Shown here: in pieces, positions 27,377 through 37,580 of the stretch
How positions within the stretch are numbered: position 1 is the first letter of the stretch
Layout: the number at the start of each line of letters is the position of its first letter
Made by a program: the position numbers and the translations under genes
From: Aureibaculum sp. 2308TA14-22
GTDB taxonomy: Bacteria; Bacteroidota; Bacteroidia; Flavobacteriales; Flavobacteriaceae
Assembly (NCBI RefSeq): GCF_040538665.1
Contig: NZ_JBEWXT010000001.1
Span: 1,514,501-1,578,500, forward strand
Direction of reading: 5' to 3'
DNA: 64,000 nucleotides
Notes under the pieces: generated by a model
Database searches by the model: none
What the model was told of the DNA's origin: nothing
The model's input: only the letters and a program-made list of their open reading frames with translations

Positions 27377-28785
27377 TAAAATTGAAAATAAATAAATTGA
27401 CCTCCGTTAAATACGCCAATATATAATATTAGGCACACTAAAAAAGCAAAATATATAGTAACCTTATAATTTATTTTAGAATTTTCTAAAATACTGTTTT
27501 GATTACTTTCTACTACCAAATCATTTATAAATAAGATTATTAAACCAATTGTGGCGTAAAAAAATACTTTAATATCATAAAATACTTCTCCACTAAAACT
27601 AAAAATACTTTTTATTACATAAAAAGCTTCTGTCACATTATTTGCTCGAAAAAAAACCCAAGCCAAATCAACTAATATAAAAACAACTGTAGTTCTAAAA
27701 ATCCTACTTAAAAATGATATTTTTTTATCTTTATTAACCTGTAGTTTAAAATAGTTTTCAATAACAATATAGATACCGTGCAATGCTCCCCAAATTATAA
27801 AAGTCCAATTTGCACCATGCCATAGTCCACTTACCAGAAAGGTTAAAAACAAGTTTAAGTACCACCGGGACACCCCTACTCTATTACCGCCCATTGGGAT
27901 ATAAAAATAATCTCTAAACCAAGTTGATAATGAAATATGCCATCGCCTCCAAAAATCAGTAATGGATGTAGCAAAATATGGACGCTTGAAGTTTGTCATT
28001 AAATCAAACCCCATAATTCTTGCAACACCAATGGCAATACTAGAATACCCAGCAAAATCCCCAAAAATCTGAAACGCAAAGAAAAATGTTGCTACTATAA
28101 ATGTTAGGCCATCGTGCTGATAAACATTATTATATACAGAATCTACGTAAATTGATAACCTATCTGCAATAACCAGTTTCATAAAGAACCCGAAGATTAC
28201 CCATTTTAATCCTTTTATAACATTATCAGATGTTAATTTGTGCTTTTCTCTAAATTGTGGTAATAATCTGGTGCTTCTCTCTATTGGACCTGCCACTAAT
28301 TGTGGAAAAAAGGATACATAAAGGGCATAGATTCCAAAATGTTTTTCTGTCTCTATCTCTCCTCTATAAACATCAATTGTATAACTTAGTGTTTGAAACG
28401 TATAAAATGATATACCAACAGGTAATAATAAATTCAAATAAGGAATTTCTATTGAACTACTGAAAACATTTAACACATCATTTAACGACGAGCTTAAAAA
28501 ATTAAAATATTTATAAAAGAACAACACCCCTAGACTTGCGGTTACGGATGTGGCAAGATATATTTTCTTTTGCCTTTGCGTCTTTGACCTTTGTATCATA
28601 ATTGCCGCCCCGTAAGAAATAATAGTAGTAAATAATATCAAAAATACATAATCTATATTCCAACTCATATAAAAATAGTAACTGCAAATTAACAATACCA
28701 GCCATTTCCACTTATTTGGAGAAAGAAAATATAGCAATAATACAATTGGGAAAAAGTATATAAATTGAATTGAATTGAATAACAT
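27376..28785 (-). CDS. MBOAT family O-acyltransferase (AlgI-like)
   Basis: This multi-spanning protein of 469 residues has the AlgI-type signatures RRWHISLSTWFRDYFYIPMGG and SGLWHGANWTFIIWG; the His in LWHGA is the family's catalytic residue. AlgI-like proteins pass acyl groups, usually acetyl, from the cytoplasm to an exported glycan with an SGNH partner. The partner gene overlaps its end by one base. It should decorate the polysaccharide made by this locus. A 98-base AT-rich gap separates it from the upstream glycosyltransferase. Confidence 0.94.
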   Translation of the reverse strand: MLFNSIQFIYFFPIVLLLYFLSPNKWKWLVLLICSYYFYMSWNIDYVFLILFTTIISYGAAIMIQRSKTQRQKKIYLATSVTASLGVLFFYKYFNFLSSSLNDVLNVFSSSIEIPYLNLLLPVGISFYTFQTLSYTIDVYRGEIETEKHFGIYALYVSFFPQLVAGPIERSTRLLPQFREKHKLTSDNVIKGLKWVIFGFFMKLVIADRLSIYVDSVYNNVYQHDGLTFIVATFFFAFQIFGDFAGYSSIAIGVARIMGFDLMTNFKRPYFATSITDFWRRWHISLSTWFRDYFYIPMGGNRVGVSRWYLNLFLTFLVSGLWHGANWTFIIWGALHGIYIVIENYFKLQVNKDKKISFLSRIFRTTVVFILVDLAWVFFRANNVTEAFYVIKSIFSFSGEVFYDIKVFFYATIGLIILFINDLVVESNQNSILENSKINYKVTIYFAFLVCLILYIGVFNGGQFIYFQF

Positions 28786-28883
28786 ATATATAAACTCCGT
28801 TATTTATTAATTAAGCTTGTTTTCTTAAATTGGCCCAGTTAACAAAGTCAGTATTCGTTTTTAAAAACAGATTTAAAATTAAA

Positions 28884-30098
28884 TTATCGAGATTCGATCA
28901 ACTTTCTTAAATCTTCACTATATGATTTATAATTAAACACGGTTTTACCGAACTCATAACCTGTATTACCTACTTTAACTGCCAATTCAGGTTGCCCAAT
29001 TACAATATTTAGTTTGTTTGTAAAATCATCAACATTATCAGATACCGCAATAAATGCATTTACATTGTCTTCAAAATACTCTGTAATTGCACCTGCATCT
29101 GAAGTAATTATTGGGTTAGATGATGCTACGTATTCACAAATTTTAAAAGGAAACCTAGCAGCATCTTGTAAATTGTTGCTAATTGGTATCAACAAAGCAG
29201 TTGCCGATTTATATAAACCTATTAAATCTAAATAAGGTAATTTGGTTAAAAGCTCAATTTTTTTCCCATTTTTTTCAATAAAATCATTCAGTTTACCTAG
29301 TTGTTCAGAATTACCGTTAATTACTAATTTTAAGCCATAACCATTATTGATTGCTATTGATTTTGAATATGAATTAATAATAAATTCTATAATATCCATA
29401 TAGGCCGCAGATCCACAAAACAAAAAAAAAGGTTTCCGTGTTCTTTTAAATTCAATTTTTTTGAAATAATCAAAATCAATAATAGGTGGAATCTTAATGA
29501 CTGGTACATCAGCATTTAATTTCATAATATGATTGTCTAAAAAAACACTGATTACTATCACCTTGTCTAAATATTTAGTTAGATTAAAATCAAAACTATT
29601 TTTTGTGTTTTTATAGGTTACAATATCTCGATTGCTAATAGAATCATAAAACTCAACATAGTCATAGATTAGTTCTAGTTTTAAAACCCGAGTGATAAAA
29701 TAATAGTATTTTAATGTTTTAAGCTTATGTGCTCTTAATAAAATATGATTTGTCCTTTTAAAAACTTTAAAATAGAGTAATGTTAAAACCTCAATAACAT
29801 TACCTGTTAAGCGTGCTGCTTTTCTGACAAAAATATTTTTCGGCCTATATGTAAACAATGAAGAATAGAAATATTGTATTCCTTGATAACGACCTAAGAT
29901 TTTTAAACTTTCCCTTCTTGCTATTTTTTTGTCATGAGTACTTCTATTGTTAACTACTGTAACTTCATACCCTGCATGAATTAATGATTTAGCCAATTGT
30001 ATTTGCCTTTGTACAGCAGCGGACCCAAACGGGAACCCTCCAGAACCCAAGTATAAAATTCTTGTTTTTTCATTGGTTATGGAATCTTTTTTGCTCAT
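28884..30098 (-). CDS. Glycosyltransferase family 4-like
   Basis: The protein has an N-terminal GT-B domain with GSGGFPFGSAAVQRQIQLAKSL-type glycine-rich start and a C-terminal domain with FLFCGSAAYMDIIEFI and PFKICEYVASSNPIITSDAG, where the E-Y-x-A pattern replaces the more common GT4 motif. It fits glycosyltransferases of capsular loci. It lies 21 bases after the GDP-fucose synthase gene stop, so a role as a fucosyl- or amino-sugar transferase is possible but not shown. Confidence 0.8.
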   Translation of the reverse strand: MSKKDSITNEKTRILYLGSGGFPFGSAAVQRQIQLAKSLIHAGYEVTVVNNRSTHDKKIARRESLKILGRYQGIQYFYSSLFTYRPKNIFVRKAARLTGNVIEVLTLLYFKVFKRTNHILLRAHKLKTLKYYYFITRVLKLELIYDYVEFYDSISNRDIVTYKNTKNSFDFNLTKYLDKVIVISVFLDNHIMKLNADVPVIKIPPIIDFDYFKKIEFKRTRKPFFLFCGSAAYMDIIEFIINSYSKSIAINNGYGLKLVINGNSEQLGKLNDFIEKNGKKIELLTKLPYLDLIGLYKSATALLIPISNNLQDAARFPFKICEYVASSNPIITSDAGAITEYFEDNVNAFIAVSDNVDDFTNKLNIVIGQPELAVKVGNTGYEFGKTVFNYKSYSEDLRKLIESR

Positions 30099-30119
30099 CT
30101 ATTAAAATACATTAGCTAT

Positions 30120-31214
30120 CTAACTTAAATTACGACTAACATAGTTTTTATAAACATCATTCAAACCTGAGTCCAAATCAATTTTAGCTTTCCAGCCCAA
30201 GCTATTTAGTTTATTTACATCTAGTAGTTTTCTAAAAGTGCCGTCCGGCATTTTGGAATCCCATATAAATTCCCCTTTAAAACCTATAATTTTTTTAATT
30301 TTTTCGGCTAGTCCATTAATGGTTATATCAACACCGCATCCAATATTTATATGCGTATTCTTAATTTCTGAGGAATCTTTTATTAAGTCACTGAAATTAA
30401 CTTTTTCAATTAGATAGCAACAAGCATCAGCCATATCATCAGCATGCAAAAATTCCCTCATTGGTTTTCCTGAGCCCCATAAGGTTATACTGACATTATT
30501 GGAATTGTCTAACTTTATACCATACTTGTTAAATATTTTTAGAATTGAATCCTTGTCGGAATTGCCGCTTACATTCTCAATAGGTAATTTTTCTAAATTC
30601 TTTTTTATGGCATTCCATTCATTATTTTCTAAGCATTTACTTAAGTATATTTTTCGTGTTAAAGCGGGCAGCACATGTGATTTTTCTAAATCGTAGTTAT
30701 CATTTGGACCGTATAAATTTGTAGGCATTACAGAAATAAAATTAGTACCGTACTGAATATTGTACGATTCGCACATTTTTATACCTGCAATTTTGGCAAT
30801 AGCATAGGGTTCATTGGTATATTCTAAACCAGATGTTAACAAATATTCTTCCTTAAGTGGCTGATCGGCATTTTTAGGATAGATACAAGAGCTGCCTAAA
30901 AAAAGTAATTTTTTTACATTGTTCAAATAGGCATTATGAATTACATTATTCTGGATTTGAGTATTTTCATAAATAAATTGTGCTCTGTAAGTGTTGTTAG
31001 CCACTATTCCCCCAACTTTTGCAGCTGCAAGGATTACATATTCAGGTTTTTCATTTTTAAAAAAAGCGTTGACCTCACTTTGGTCTGTTAAATCTAATTC
31101 TTTAGATGTTCTGCCAATTAAATTTTTAAATCCTCTACTTTCTAAATTTCTCCAAATTGCCGAACCAACCATACCTCTGTGCCCAGCTATATATATTTTT
31201 GAACTTTTATTCAT
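30120..31214 (-). CDS. fcl: GDP-L-fucose synthase
   Basis: The short-chain dehydrogenase signature GHRGMVG (11-17), YAIAKIAG (catalytic Tyr-x3-Lys) and GSGKPMREFLHADDMA are typical of GDP-4-keto-6-deoxy-mannose 3,5-epimerase-4-reductase. It makes GDP-L-fucose from the product of Gmd, whose gene lies directly upstream (15 bases). The protein is about 40 residues longer than the E. coli enzyme, with an insert around 200-240 (ENNEWNAIKKNLEKLP), a form that also occurs in other Bacteroidetes. Fucose is therefore very likely in the polymer. Confidence 0.95.
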   Translation of the reverse strand: MNKSSKIYIAGHRGMVGSAIWRNLESRGFKNLIGRTSKELDLTDQSEVNAFFKNEKPEYVILAAAKVGGIVANNTYRAQFIYENTQIQNNVIHNAYLNNVKKLLFLGSSCIYPKNADQPLKEEYLLTSGLEYTNEPYAIAKIAGIKMCESYNIQYGTNFISVMPTNLYGPNDNYDLEKSHVLPALTRKIYLSKCLENNEWNAIKKNLEKLPIENVSGNSDKDSILKIFNKYGIKLDNSNNVSITLWGSGKPMREFLHADDMADACCYLIEKVNFSDLIKDSSEIKNTHINIGCGVDITINGLAEKIKKIIGFKGEFIWDSKMPDGTFRKLLDVNKLNSLGWKAKIDLDSGLNDVYKNYVSRNLS

Positions 31215-31229
31215 TATTGTTAAAAATTT

Positions 31230-32348
31230 TTATTCAAAATAATTCAAAGTTTGATACCCTCCTTTTTTTAGGTATTGGTCTTTTTGCATTAATTTAATAT
31301 CACTAATCATCATATCTTTAACAAGAGCCTGTAAGTCATATTCTGGTTTCCAGCCTAATTCTTTAAATGCTTTTGAGGGATCACCTATAAGCAATTCTAC
31401 CTCTGTAGGTCTAAAATATCTTGAATCCACTGCAACAACTTCTTTGCCTATTTCTATCTGATAATCCGTATTTTCACATGCTTTTATATAGCCTTTCTCA
31501 TAAACGCCTTCTCCACGAAACTCGAGTTCTATTCCTACTTCGTTAAAAGCTAATTTCACAAAGTCTCTAACCGAAGTTGTTATGCCTGTAGCAATTACCC
31601 AATCTTGAGGTTCATCGGCCTGCAATAGCATCCACATCATACGCACGTAGTCTTTGGCATGCCCCCAATCTCTTTTTGCATCTAAATTGCCCAAAAATAT
31701 TTGGTCTTGAAGACCCAATGCTATTCTAGCTGTAGCTCTGGTAATTTTTCTTGTAACAAAAGTTTCTCCTCTAATTGGAGATTCATGATTAAACAAAATA
31801 CCGTTACATGCGTACATTCCATAGGCTTCTCTATAATTTACAGTAATCCAATACGCATACATTTTGGCTACGGCATAGGGCGAACGCGGATAGAAGGGTG
31901 TCTTTTCTGATTGCGGTACTTCTTGTACCAATCCGTAAAGTTCAGATGTAGATGCCTGATATATTTTGGTTTTTTTCTCCATGCCTAAAATACGTACCGC
32001 TTCTAAAACTCTTAAGGTCCCGATACCATCTGCGTTTGCAGTATATTCAGGTGTATCAAAACTCACTTTAACATGAGACATTGCTGCCAAATTATAAATT
32101 TCATCAGGTTGTACTTCTTGAATAATTCGTATTAAATTGGTGCTGTCTGTCATGTCGCCATAATGAAGTATAAAATTAGCATTATCTACATGAGGGTCTT
32201 GGTATAAATGATCAATTCTATCAGTATTGAAAAGTGATGATCTACGCTTTAACCCATGTACTATATATCCTTTTTTTAGTAAAAACTCACTTAGATAAGC
32301 CCCATCTTGTCCCGTAACTCCAGTTATTAATGCTACTTTTTTATTCAT
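31230..32348 (-). CDS. gmd: GDP-mannose 4,6-dehydratase
   Basis: The protein has the N-terminal [10 protein letters not shown] motif (9-18), [16 protein letters not shown], the YxxxK pair in [12 protein letters not shown], and [15 protein letters not shown]. Length (372) is that of Gmd. It converts GDP-mannose to GDP-4-keto-6-deoxy-mannose, which Fcl turns into GDP-L-fucose, encoded 15 bases downstream. The aminotransferase upstream could in principle use the same intermediate to make GDP-perosamine, but that enzyme looks more like WecE. GDP-mannose supply genes are not in the window. Confidence 0.97.
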   Translation of the reverse strand: MNKKVALITGVTGQDGAYLSEFLLKKGYIVHGLKRRSSLFNTDRIDHLYQDPHVDNANFILHYGDMTDSTNLIRIIQEVQPDEIYNLAAMSHVKVSFDTPEYTANADGIGTLRVLEAVRILGMEKKTKIYQASTSELYGLVQEVPQSEKTPFYPRSPYAVAKMYAYWITVNYREAYGMYACNGILFNHESPIRGETFVTRKITRATARIALGLQDQIFLGNLDAKRDWGHAKDYVRMMWMLLQADEPQDWVIATGITTSVRDFVKLAFNEVGIELEFRGEGVYEKGYIKACENTDYQIEIGKEVVAVDSRYFRPTEVELLIGDPSKAFKELGWKPEYDLQALVKDMMISDIKLMQKDQYLKKGGYQTLNYFE

Positions 32349-32426
32349 TTTCTTTAATTTTATTGTTCTTAAGCTATTTCAAAAAATAACGTGTTTTTTG
32401 GTTTTATATTTTTAGAATTATTTTTA

Positions 32427-33560
32427 TTACTTTATATTATTATAGAATTCTATTACTGTTTCTATAACTTTAATGACTTCATCATCTGTTAATTCAAAAT
32501 AAAAGGGCAATCGCAATAAATGGTCGGTATAATAATCGCTCATTGATAATTCTGGCACGACATTGCTTTTTGAATAGAATTCGCTTTTGTGAAGACTTAA
32601 ATAATGAAATACGCTTAATATATTTCTTTCCTTTAAAAAAGAGATCAGTTTAGTTCTTTCATTTAATGATTTACAAATAATATAAAACATGTGCCCATTG
32701 TTAGTTGAGTGTTCTGGTACAATCGGTAATTTTATTTTTCCTTGTTTTTCTAATTCGGATAATCCGTCATTATAAAGATTCCATATCGAAACTCTATTTC
32801 GTTGGATCATATCCATTTTTTCTAACTGAGCATATAAAAAGGCAGCGGTTATTTCAGACGGAAGAAATGATGATCCTGTGTCTACCCAACCGTATTTATT
32901 TACTTCTCCTCTAAAAAAAGAGGCTCTGTTTGTTCCCTTTTCCCATAAAACTTCAGCACGATCAGCCATAGACTTATCATTAATAATCAGCATTCCACCT
33001 TCACCAGATATTATATTTTTCGTTTCATGAAATGAATATGCTCCTAAGTGACCTATGCCTCCCAAAGGTTTATCTTTATAGAAAGTGTTAATGGCTTGTG
33101 CAGCATCTTCAACAACATAAATACCATATTTATTGGCAATTTTCATTAGCTTATCCATTTCAACGGCCATACTTGCATAATGTACGGGTACTATTGCTTT
33201 GGTTTTTTCGGTTATTAAATTTTCAACTTTATCAACATCCATATTAGGGTGATTGGATAAAGAATCAGTAAAAATAATCTTAGCTCCTTGTCTTACAAAC
33301 GCCAATGCTGATGACACAAAAGTGTAAGATGGAACAATTACTTCATCTCCAGGTTGTATATCTAGCAATAATGCACACATTTCAAGTGCATCTGTACAAG
33401 AAGTTGTAAGTAGTACTTTATGAAAGTTGTACTTTTCCGTAAAAAATTTATGACATCTCTTTGTAAATACGCCATTACCCGATATATGACCAGAATTTAC
33501 CGCCTCAACAATATATTCGGTCTCTTTACCAGTTAAAAAAGGTTTATTAAATGGTATCAT
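32427..33560 (-). CDS. wecE: WecE-type sugar aminotransferase (dTDP-4-amino-4,6-dideoxygalactose transaminase)
   Basis: The sequence follows the WecE/RffA family closely: MIPFNKPFLTGKETEYI, TSCTDALEMCALLLDIQPGD, EDAAQ (151-155), the PLP lysine in FHETKN (K181) and ISGEGGMLI. The family converts dTDP-4-keto-6-deoxyglucose to dTDP-4-amino-4,6-dideoxygalactose using glutamate. The dTDP-sugar supply genes rmlA and rmlB are absent from the window and would have to lie elsewhere. GDP-perosamine synthase is the main alternative because gmd is next door, but the residue pattern argues for WecE. It starts at ATG 33560. Confidence 0.88.
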   Translation of the reverse strand: MIPFNKPFLTGKETEYIVEAVNSGHISGNGVFTKRCHKFFTEKYNFHKVLLTTSCTDALEMCALLLDIQPGDEVIVPSYTFVSSALAFVRQGAKIIFTDSLSNHPNMDVDKVENLITEKTKAIVPVHYASMAVEMDKLMKIANKYGIYVVEDAAQAINTFYKDKPLGGIGHLGAYSFHETKNIISGEGGMLIINDKSMADRAEVLWEKGTNRASFFRGEVNKYGWVDTGSSFLPSEITAAFLYAQLEKMDMIQRNRVSIWNLYNDGLSELEKQGKIKLPIVPEHSTNNGHMFYIICKSLNERTKLISFLKERNILSVFHYLSLHKSEFYSKSNVVPELSMSDYYTDHLLRLPFYFELTDDEVIKVIETVIEFYNNIK

Positions 33561-33635
33561 ATAGTATTATCATTTTAAGAATGTTCATTAAATATATATT
33601 GTACAACTTAACAGTTGCTAATTAAAATACTAATA

Positions 33636-34904
33636 TTAAGTAGTAAAGATTTTCTCAATATTTTCTACAAAGGTATCTATATGGAGTTCTTCAAGACCTA
33701 ATTTTCTAGAATTATCTGACATTCTCTGTAACTCTTCTTTACTTATAGACGAAGCATCGATGATTCTATCAGCGAGTTCATTTACGTTTTTTAGCTCTGC
33801 TAAAAACCCTGTTTTATTGGGAATTACTAAATCAGGAGCAACTCCCATTTTAAATGACACTACTGGTGTACCACACATAATAGATTGATTAATCATGAAA
33901 GGACCTCCATCTTGAATTGAAGGACAAATGTAGAAATCTGCGGTTTGATAGGCTTCTGCCAATTGTCCTTGATTATTAAAATGACCTAAGTACTTATATT
34001 CAAATGGCAATTCTTTTTCTATATAGTCAAAATTATTCCCAGCTATTATCAAAAATATATTTTGTCCTTTATTTTTATCTTTAATAATTTTTAAACTCTT
34101 TATTAAATAATCTATTCCTTTTCTTTTATGAGCCAAATTATTGGTACCAATAAAGAATACCATCTTATCATTAGGAACACCTAATTTTATTCTTAAATCA
34201 TTTTTAGAAACTGGTTTAAATAATTTATCTACGGGTAAAAACGCTTTATGAATTGGTTTATTTCGATATAATAAACTTGTTTTAGCAGTTTTATAATCGT
34301 TAGTTGTACCTGTAATTAATCTAATATCTGTTCTGTTTATAAATTTTTGTTTAAAATCAAAGTTAATATAAGACTGGTCTTTTGGATTTGTTGATCTCAT
34401 TCCTGGGCAAGATCCGCAACCGATTAAATATTTTTTACAATCCCAAAAATAATGACAACCTCCCGTTAATGCTGCTGAATCCATTAAATACCAAAAAATA
34501 GGTGCTTTGGTAGCTTTGTTTAATTCATGTAAGTTTTCAATATTTAAATATTTTTGGGGAAATAAATATATGATTACATCTGGCTTAAAATCAATATGTT
34601 TTAAAACATCTTTGGTATTAAAATACTGTTTTGTTTGGTCATAATCTTGTATTGAATAATCATTATCCAAAAAATCGTTTTTCGATTTAACTCCAAAAAT
34701 TTTTTTTAGCCTATTCTTTATTTTAAACTTTAGAACATCTGTCTTTGATTGGATACAAACAACATCATCTTCCTTATAACGAGCATATTCTTTTACTATT
34801 AACTTTGAATGATGACCCTTTGCTTGTAAACCCTTTAAAAGACTATGAGCTATTACACCAGCTGTAATATATGGATTGTTACTACTTAGTATTAATATAT
34901 TCAT
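33636..34904 (-). CDS. Glycosyltransferase family 4 (WcaC/WcaL-like)
   Basis: A typical motif of colanic-acid-type GT4 enzymes is present: DSAALTGGCHYFWDCKKY followed by GCGSCPG. The donor domain has GTNNLAHKRKGIDYLI and CPSIQDGGPFMINQSIMCGT (the E-x7-E region is changed, with Asp-Gly-Gly in place of the usual Glu start). It likely adds a sugar to the lipid-linked oligosaccharide. It starts at ATG, 6 bases after the flippase stop, and 75 bases separate it from the aminotransferase. Confidence 0.9.
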   Translation of the reverse strand: MNILILSSNNPYITAGVIAHSLLKGLQAKGHHSKLIVKEYARYKEDDVVCIQSKTDVLKFKIKNRLKKIFGVKSKNDFLDNDYSIQDYDQTKQYFNTKDVLKHIDFKPDVIIYLFPQKYLNIENLHELNKATKAPIFWYLMDSAALTGGCHYFWDCKKYLIGCGSCPGMRSTNPKDQSYINFDFKQKFINRTDIRLITGTTNDYKTAKTSLLYRNKPIHKAFLPVDKLFKPVSKNDLRIKLGVPNDKMVFFIGTNNLAHKRKGIDYLIKSLKIIKDKNKGQNIFLIIAGNNFDYIEKELPFEYKYLGHFNNQGQLAEAYQTADFYICPSIQDGGPFMINQSIMCGTPVVSFKMGVAPDLVIPNKTGFLAELKNVNELADRIIDASSISKEELQRMSDNSRKLGLEELHIDTFVENIEKIFTT

Positions 34905-34910
34905 TTATTG

Positions 34911-36275
34911 CTATTTTCCCCAAATCCCTGTTGCACTATTGTTTATTAATTTTCTATATTGAATAGGTGCTAAAATGAGACCATAGAAGTTACTTAAAAT
35001 GGAAGCTACTACAAGACCGATCATTCCTATTTTATAGTATTTAACTAGTATAATTGCAACTGCAATAAATACTAGTGCTCCAATAGCACTACTATACATT
35101 TGTAATTTTATTTTACCTACACCGTTAATAAACATCACAAATATGCCACCAAAATTAAAGGTTATGAAATATATTAATAGTGCTATCGATAGTTTTAGTG
35201 GGACTTCTACTTTTCCTTTAGACAAAATATGATAGAAGGGATCAGCAAAAAATACCATTAATATACCTCCTATAGCTAATCCACCCCAAATCATTAGTAA
35301 TTTTTTTACAGTGTTTTTAATCCAAACCATATCTTTTTTAACCCATGCTTCTGTATACGCAGCCCAGAAAGGTGCTACAATTATGTTAAATGCCATCATT
35401 AAAATTGAAAAATATTTATATCCAATGTTATAAACAGTTACTTCTGCTGGCCCAAGATATTGTGCAATGATAAAATTTGATGATTGATATACAATGAGGC
35501 CTATTATTTGAATAAAAAAAAACTTGACACCTAGATTTAATAAGTCCTTGGCGTATTCCATTTTTACGTGACTAAAAGAAGGTGCTATATGTTTATAATC
35601 ATTATTATAAAAATAGATGGTAGCTACTAAAAGGACAATTACTGGGACTACGCTTATCACCCATCCAAGATAAACTAAAGACCCTTCTGTTGTTTTTGTC
35701 AGAATATAAATTAGAATAAGAGCTATTAAATTGCCTATTGGCCCAAAAATATTACCTAATGCGGGGCGTTGGTCAGCAAATAATACTACACTTATTAACT
35801 GCATTACAAATTTTAAAAAGAAAAAACCAAAAATAATAAATGTTAAACTTGTTAATTCAGTAAAAAGTTTCTTATCAGTATTCAATATAACTGTCCAATC
35901 AATATAGAAATTAGATATAAAAAAAATAACAGCAATAAAACTGGTTATAAGTGCCAAGATTGCATAAGTTGTACTCACATAAATTTTACCTAATTTATAA
36001 TCTTTTACCGCTAATGCTTCAGCTAACTTATTCTTAAGCCCATTACCTAAACCTACTTCAAAAAATGAAAACCAAGCTAAAAAGGAAGTCAAAGTTAAAA
36101 AAATACCATAGTTAGTTTTATCTAAATAATCTAATGTAATTCGTATCATTAGAAAACCAACAATCATACTCAATCCTTTTATAAAAGCAGAAGCAATAAT
36201 GTTCTTTTTTGCTTTTACAGTACGTTCATGTCCTTTAAAAAATGATTTTATTATATTAAAAGGCTTCCAGTTCAT
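34911..36275 (-). CDS. wzx: Wzx-type oligosaccharide flippase (MATE/MOP superfamily)
   Basis: The protein is highly hydrophobic, with about 12-14 membrane segments, and begins with a cytoplasmic, basic stretch followed by IIASAFIKGLSMIVGFLMI and LDYLDKTNYGIFLTLTSFLAW, which is the usual start of Wzx proteins. It should flip the undecaprenyl-linked repeat unit across the inner membrane. It overlaps the polymerase-like gene by one base, a normal Wzx/Wzy arrangement. The first 20 residues lie before the family start but contain no better ATG. Confidence 0.92.
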   Translation of the reverse strand: MNWKPFNIIKSFFKGHERTVKAKKNIIASAFIKGLSMIVGFLMIRITLDYLDKTNYGIFLTLTSFLAWFSFFEVGLGNGLKNKLAEALAVKDYKLGKIYVSTTYAILALITSFIAVIFFISNFYIDWTVILNTDKKLFTELTSLTFIIFGFFFLKFVMQLISVVLFADQRPALGNIFGPIGNLIALILIYILTKTTEGSLVYLGWVISVVPVIVLLVATIYFYNNDYKHIAPSFSHVKMEYAKDLLNLGVKFFFIQIIGLIVYQSSNFIIAQYLGPAEVTVYNIGYKYFSILMMAFNIIVAPFWAAYTEAWVKKDMVWIKNTVKKLLMIWGGLAIGGILMVFFADPFYHILSKGKVEVPLKLSIALLIYFITFNFGGIFVMFINGVGKIKLQMYSSAIGALVFIAVAIILVKYYKIGMIGLVVASILSNFYGLILAPIQYRKLINNSATGIWGK

Positions 36276-37570
36276 TAAGACAAATTATTGATTGAAAGTA
36301 TTTGTTTATTATGCCTATGGAGGTAATATTTATTTGTTAGTAGAGCAAAAAGAAGTCCCATTTCAAATACCGAAAAATGGACTAATGTTAGATTAGATAA
36401 AGCAAAACCTAAAAACGCTAAAAAGGGTCCCCAATAGGTGGTAATTTTTGCATCTTTATATAATCTTTTAGTTATTAAAAAAATAAATATTAAAAAAGGG
36501 ATTCCACCAACCAGTCCATACATATAAAAGAGCATTAAATATCCAACATGAATCTGAGATGATCTGCCTGCTAATAAAGTTTCTAATTCATAATTATGCC
36601 TAGGTTTAGTACTACCCATACCATACTTTTCATTACCTTTTCCGAAAACAGCATTTTTCCAATATAGTTTGTTAAATATAACAAAGGCTAAAATTCTTGT
36701 ACTGGAGGACTTCTGACTACCTTTATCATTTATTTCTAATATTCTATTTTCAACAATATCCTTGGCATTTATACCAACGTTATTAAGCGTAATATAAGTC
36801 CCAACGGCAATTACGGGGACTAAAATAGAATATTTAAAAACTCTTCTTACCTTATCTTTATGATTTATTATTAATATAAAAAAAACCAACAATGCATTTA
36901 TCATTAACCATCTTGCCCGAGCAAGCATTGCGAAAATCAAACCAAATATTATCCATATTAATAATGATTTTTTTTTTCGGGCTAGTACTTCTGCAATTAT
37001 AATAAAAATGGGAATAAAGCCATATCCACTGCTATTTGACCCTAACCAAGAGTATATTGAATCTATTCTATCTTCGGCTCCAATTTCTTTTGAAAACCCT
37101 TCTGAAACTAAATCAGGTCTAACAAAAAAATTTTCATTATGTATCTGCTGTATTATTATTACAAAAAAAGCCACAATTAATACAGCTTTACTTATTTTTA
37201 ATAAGCGATTAAAATATTTTTTAGATAATGATACATTTTCTAAAATAAGCATAAAGTTAAAGGCTCCAATCTCTCTATTTGTTATTAAATAATTCATTTT
37301 AAAATCTCTATCCAGTATATAAAATGTTGAATAAAACATATATAAAATGAAAATTAAATAAAACCACAAGTATAATGGAACCTTTACCGAATTTTTTCTA
37401 TTACCATGAAAAAAGATCAAAACAAGGCCTAAATAAGAAAGTAAAGTAAGCGTTGTATTAAAATCTTTTGAGGTTAATTTATATAAAATATAAGCAGCAA
37501 AGGGAGCAACTGTAATTAAAAGCAGTAAAAATCGATTGAATTTATTTGGTAAGGAATAATAACTACTCAA
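36275..37570 (-). CDS. wzy: Wzy-like polysaccharide polymerase (O-antigen ligase-like membrane protein)
   Basis: About ten hydrophobic segments are visible, with a periplasmic loop near SIYSWLGSNSSGYGFIPIF and a large loop near GKGNEKYGMGSTKPRHNYE-type residues (H and R rich), as in Wzy/WaaL proteins. It would join repeat units on the periplasmic side. The frame is open back to 37669, but that would overlap rmlC by 89 bases; TTG at 37570 starts just after the rmlC stop, and ATG 37624 is another option, so the start is uncertain. It ends one base into the flippase gene. Sequence conservation in Wzy is low, so the call rests on topology and position. Confidence 0.8.
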   Translation of the reverse strand: MSSYYSLPNKFNRFLLLLITVAPFAAYILYKLTSKDFNTTLTLLSYLGLVLIFFHGNRKNSVKVPLYLWFYLIFILYMFYSTFYILDRDFKMNYLITNREIGAFNFMLILENVSLSKKYFNRLLKISKAVLIVAFFVIIIQQIHNENFFVRPDLVSEGFSKEIGAEDRIDSIYSWLGSNSSGYGFIPIFIIIAEVLARKKKSLLIWIIFGLIFAMLARARWLMINALLVFFILIINHKDKVRRVFKYSILVPVIAVGTYITLNNVGINAKDIVENRILEINDKGSQKSSSTRILAFVIFNKLYWKNAVFGKGNEKYGMGSTKPRHNYELETLLAGRSSQIHVGYLMLFYMYGLVGGIPFLIFIFLITKRLYKDAKITTYWGPFLAFLGFALSNLTLVHFSVFEMGLLFALLTNKYYLHRHNKQILSINNLS

Positions 37571-37580
37571 AACTATAAAT

